From: Lysobacteraceae bacterium
GTDB lineage: Bacteria > Pseudomonadota > Gammaproteobacteria > DSM-19610
DNA length: 7,905 nucleotides
Assembly (NCBI GenBank): GCA_020201295.1
Contig: JAIVHA010000171.1
Location: 1 to 7,905, forward strand
Direction: 5' to 3'
The first letter of the stretch is position 1; each line of letters begins with the position of its first letter. The position numbers were made by a program, and so were the translations under genes. Below the pieces are notes generated by a model. The model searched no databases. It saw only the letters and a program-made list of their open reading frames with translations, and was not told the origin of the DNA. Positions 5,668 to 7,905 of this stretch are shown here, in pieces.

Positions 5668-7792
5668 AGCGACGCCCCCCGCGGAACCAACGGCCTCCCC
5701 CCGCTGGCGTCGCGCCGCCATGGTGCGGCGCACCCTGTTGACCAGCCTGGTGCTGGTACAGACCCTGGCGGGCAGTTTCTTCCTGGCCTGGGTGCTGCCC
5801 TACCATGGCGGCAACCTGGTGGAAAAAGGGCTGATCCTGCTGTTCGCCCTGTTGTTCGCCTGGATCTCGGTGGGTTTCTGGGTCGGGCTGTTCGGCTTCG
5901 TGGTACGTCGCCTGGGAGGAGATCGTCACTCCCTATTGCATCGGCATGGGCCGGAAACCCTGGCCAGGCAGCCCCTGGCGCGCACTGCCGTGGTGATGCC
6001 CATTTATCACGAGCCGGTGGAACGGAGCCTCAACGGCCTGCGCGCCACCTACCGGTCCCTGCAGGACACGGGACAGCTGGAACATTTCGATTTTTTCATC
6101 CTGTCCGACAGTCGTGATCCCAAGGTGTGGCTGGCCGAGCGGGAGGCCTGGTACCACCTATGTGAGGAGCTTGGTGCCAGCGGCCGGCTGTTCTATCGCC
6201 GGCGGCGGCTCAACCAGCATTACAAGAGCGGCAACATCGCCGATTTCCTGCGCCGCTGGGGGCGGGATTATCGCTATACCATCGTGCTCGACGCCGACAG
6301 CCTGATGGCCGGTGACACGCTGGTCAGCATGGTACGGCTGATGGAACGGGAACCACGGGTCGGCATCCTGCAAACCAGTCCGACCATCATCAACGGCCGC
6401 ACCCTGTTCGCCCGTGTACAGCAATTCGCCAGCCAGGTGTACGGGCCCATTTTCACCAGCGGCCTGGCCGCCCTGCAACTGGGCGAGGCGGCCTACTGGG
6501 GTCACAATGCCATTATCCGCAACACCCCTTTCATGCACCATTGTGGCCTGCGCAAGCTGAGCGGCTTCGGGCTGTTCAGCGGTCCCATCTCCAGCCATGA
6601 TTTCGTGGAAGCCGCCTTCATGGGGCGGGCCGGGTACGAGGTATGGCTGGAACCGGCGCTGAGCGGCAGTCATGAGGAATCGCCCCCGGCGCTGATGGAG
6701 GAACTCAACCGCGACAAACGCTGGGCCAAGGGCAATCTGCAGCATCTGTGGCTGTTGTTGTTTACACCCAGGCTGCGCATGGCCCATCGTATGGCCCTGG
6801 TCAACGGCGTGATGTCCTACCTGGCCGCGCCACTGTGGTTCTGTTTTCTGGCCCTGACCACCCTCGCCGCGGCACGCCTGTTCCTGCTGCCGATCGAATA
6901 TTTCAGCGCGGAACCCAGCCTGTTTCCCCAGTGGCCGAAATGGAATCCCCAATGGGCATTGGGGCTGGCCGCCACCACCCTGTTCCTGTTGTTCTTTCCC
7001 AAGCTGGTGGCCGCTGTCGACCTGGCCTTCAGCAGGCGGCTGGCGCAGCATGGCGGGGGGCTGCGACTCACCGCCAGCATCCTCATCGAAATGCTGGCAT
7101 CCGCCCTGTTGGCACCCATTCGCATGCTGGCCCACACGCGCTATGTCCTGGAGGCCCTGTTCAACACCACACTGCGCTGGGCGGGACAAAACCGCAGCCA
7201 TGAAACCCGCTGGCGCGATGCCTTCATCAACCAGAGCCCGGGAACCCTGCTGGCCCTGGCCTGGGCCGGCTTCGCCTGGTGGATGGACCCCGTCTTTTTC
7301 TACTGGACGTTGCCGGTGGCGCTGCCCCTCATCCTGGCCGCGCCCACGTCGGTGCTGTTGGGTCGCATCTGGCTGGGACAGTGGTTGCGGGATCGAGGCC
7401 TGCTCCTGGTCGGCCAGGAGCTGCACCCGGAACCCGTGCTGCGGGAACTGCACGCGGCACCAGACTTCCCGCAACCGGCGGACGAGACCACCGCCTTCAG
7501 CCGCGCCGTGATCGACCCCGCGCTGAATCGCATGCACTGCTCCTGCGCGCGACAATCACATCGGGGCGCCAAGGCAAGACAGGTGCAGCGACTCACGCAG
7601 CTCTGCCTGGAACAGGGACCGGACAGCTTCAGCCGCCGGCAACTCAGCCTGCTGGCGGACGATGCCACGGCCCTGCACCGCCTGCACGAACAGGCCTGGT
7701 GTGCGCGGCCAGACCGCTATTGGGGACGGGAAGTGGCAAAATTCCAGGGCATCGACTACCTGATCGAGCCAACGAGAGAACCCGCGCCATGA
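5657..7792 (+). CDS. opgH: Glucans biosynthesis glucosyltransferase OpgH (MdoH), short form
   Basis: OpgH is the inner-membrane GT2 glucosyltransferase that uses UDP-glucose to make and export the beta-1,2-glucan backbone. From the ATG at 5657 the protein has 711 aa; a GTG at 5642 would add five residues. Neither start has a clear Shine-Dalgarno, so coupling to the small upstream gene is likely. Counting from 5642, two membrane helices (about 33-52 and 62-87) precede the cytosolic catalytic domain. This shows L-S-D-S (154-157), F-Y-R-R-R-R (184-189), K-S-G-N (195-198), L-D-A-D-S (216-220), Y-W-G-H-N-A-I-I-R (285-293), S-H-D-F-V-E-A (318-324) and R-D-K-R-W (357-361, the QxxRW-like motif). About five further helices lie between 385 and 575, followed by a cytosolic tail. 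E. coli OpgH has about 847 aa; the missing ~120-130 residues are all at the N-terminus. The stop overlaps the next start (ATGA, 7789-7792). Confidence 0.95.
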   Translation: MRTEATPPAEPTASPRWRRAAMVRRTLLTSLVLVQTLAGSFFLAWVLPYHGGNLVEKGLILLFALLFAWISVGFWVGLFGFVVRRLGGDRHSLLHRHGPETLARQPLARTAVVMPIYHEPVERSLNGLRATYRSLQDTGQLEHFDFFILSDSRDPKVWLAEREAWYHLCEELGASGRLFYRRRRLNQHYKSGNIADFLRRWGRDYRYTIVLDADSLMAGDTLVSMVRLMEREPRVGILQTSPTIINGRTLFARVQQFASQVYGPIFTSGLAALQLGEAAYWGHNAIIRNTPFMHHCGLRKLSGFGLFSGPISSHDFVEAAFMGRAGYEVWLEPALSGSHEESPPALMEELNRDKRWAKGNLQHLWLLLFTPRLRMAHRMALVNGVMSYLAAPLWFCFLALTTLAAARLFLLPIEYFSAEPSLFPQWPKWNPQWALGLAATTLFLLFFPKLVAAVDLAFSRRLAQHGGGLRLTASILIEMLASALLAPIRMLAHTRYVLEALFNTTLRWAGQNRSHETRWRDAFINQSPGTLLALAWAGFAWWMDPVFFYWTLPVALPLILAAPTSVLLGRIWLGQWLRDRGLLLVGQELHPEPVLRELHAAPDFPQPADETTAFSRAVIDPALNRMHCSCARQSHRGAKARQVQRLTQLCLEQGPDSFSRRQLSLLADDATALHRLHEQAWCARPDRYWGREVAKFQGIDYLIEPTREPAP

Positions 7793-7905
7793 TGAACCTG
7801 GCCCTGTTGCTCGTCGGCATCCTGCTCTTGACCCTCGGTGGTGAGGCCCTGGTACGAGGTGCGCTGGCCACGGCGAGACGGCTCGGGGTCTCCCCCCTGT
7901 TGGCG
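7789..7905 (+). CDS. Na+/Ca2+ antiporter of the CaCA/YrbG family, N-terminal part (3' truncated by window)
   Basis: An ATG at 7789 overlaps the opgH stop by 4 nt and opens a frame of 39 codons to the window end; a second ATG at 7792 is equally usable. The peptide begins with a hydrophobic helix (L-A-L-L-L-V-G-I-L-L-L) running into G-G-E-A-L-V-R-G-A, then A-R-R-L-G-V-S-P-L-L. This is the usual beginning of YrbG-type calcium/sodium exchangers, where the G-G-x-x-L-V-x-G segment closes the first helix and L-G-V-S-P precedes the first alpha-repeat. The inner-membrane protein would exchange Ca2+ for Na+. Only the N-terminus is visible, so the subfamily is not certain. Linkage to opgGH suggests co-transcription. 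Confidence 0.78.
   Translation, partial: MMNLALLLVGILLLTLGGEALVRGALATARRLGVSPLLA

Noticed and set aside
6158..7555. Open frame of 465 codons on the minus strand opposite opgH.
   Set aside because: It shows antisense-type composition with no recognisable domain, and lies wholly within the strongly supported opgH.
1..7905. CRISPR arrays, tRNA or rRNA genes, transposases, toxin-antitoxin or defence genes.
   Set aside because: I saw no spaced repeat array, cloverleaf or ribosomal sequence, and all long supported frames belong to flagellar, chemotaxis, glucan or transport functions.

Overview
The window looks like a chromosomal segment of a GC-rich, polar-flagellated gammaproteobacterium. The ParC-ParP-CheW-DUF2802 cluster is the arrangement known from Vibrio and Pseudomonas, and an OpgG/OpgH pair is typical of the class. 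The third-position GC bias and a GTAG-headed REP element are consistent with this. The exact genus cannot be read from the sequence; Ectothiorhodospiraceae-like or Pseudomonas-like lineages are guesses.

Left part (1-990, + strand): the C-terminal part of a FliK-type flagellar hook-length protein (5' end outside the window). It overlaps by 4 nt a 99-aa orphan copy of the FlhB cytoplasmic export-switch domain. About 40 bp downstream lies a bipartite REP element (1032-1083). It sits between this pair and the convergent chemotaxis genes.

Middle part (about 1142-3575, - strand): parC (ParA/MinD-like ATPase), parP (Pro/Ala-rich linker plus CheW-like domain), cheW and a DUF2802 mini-protein, read right to left. 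Between cheW and DUF2802 a basic, proline-rich reading frame runs into DUF2802 in another frame. By homology this set places and builds chemoreceptor arrays at the flagellated pole. A sigma-54-type promoter lies about 45 bp before parC.

The divergent intergenic region 3576-3871 holds that promoter, an AT-rich island with a perfect -10 hexamer on each strand, and two exact 14-bp direct repeats 50 bp apart.

Right part (3872-7905, + strand): an osmoregulated periplasmic glucan operon. opgG, an unrecognised 84-aa gene, opgH and the start of a YrbG-type Na+/Ca2+ antiporter are joined by 4-26 nt overlaps. OpgH lacks the long N-terminal cytosolic extension of the enterobacterial protein, and the small gene occupies the space just before it. 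I see no obvious new defence or mobile system. The more unusual points are the orphan FlhB switch domain, the interposed small gene with a shortened OpgH, the overlapping reading frames after cheW, and the repeat-flanked divergent promoter.
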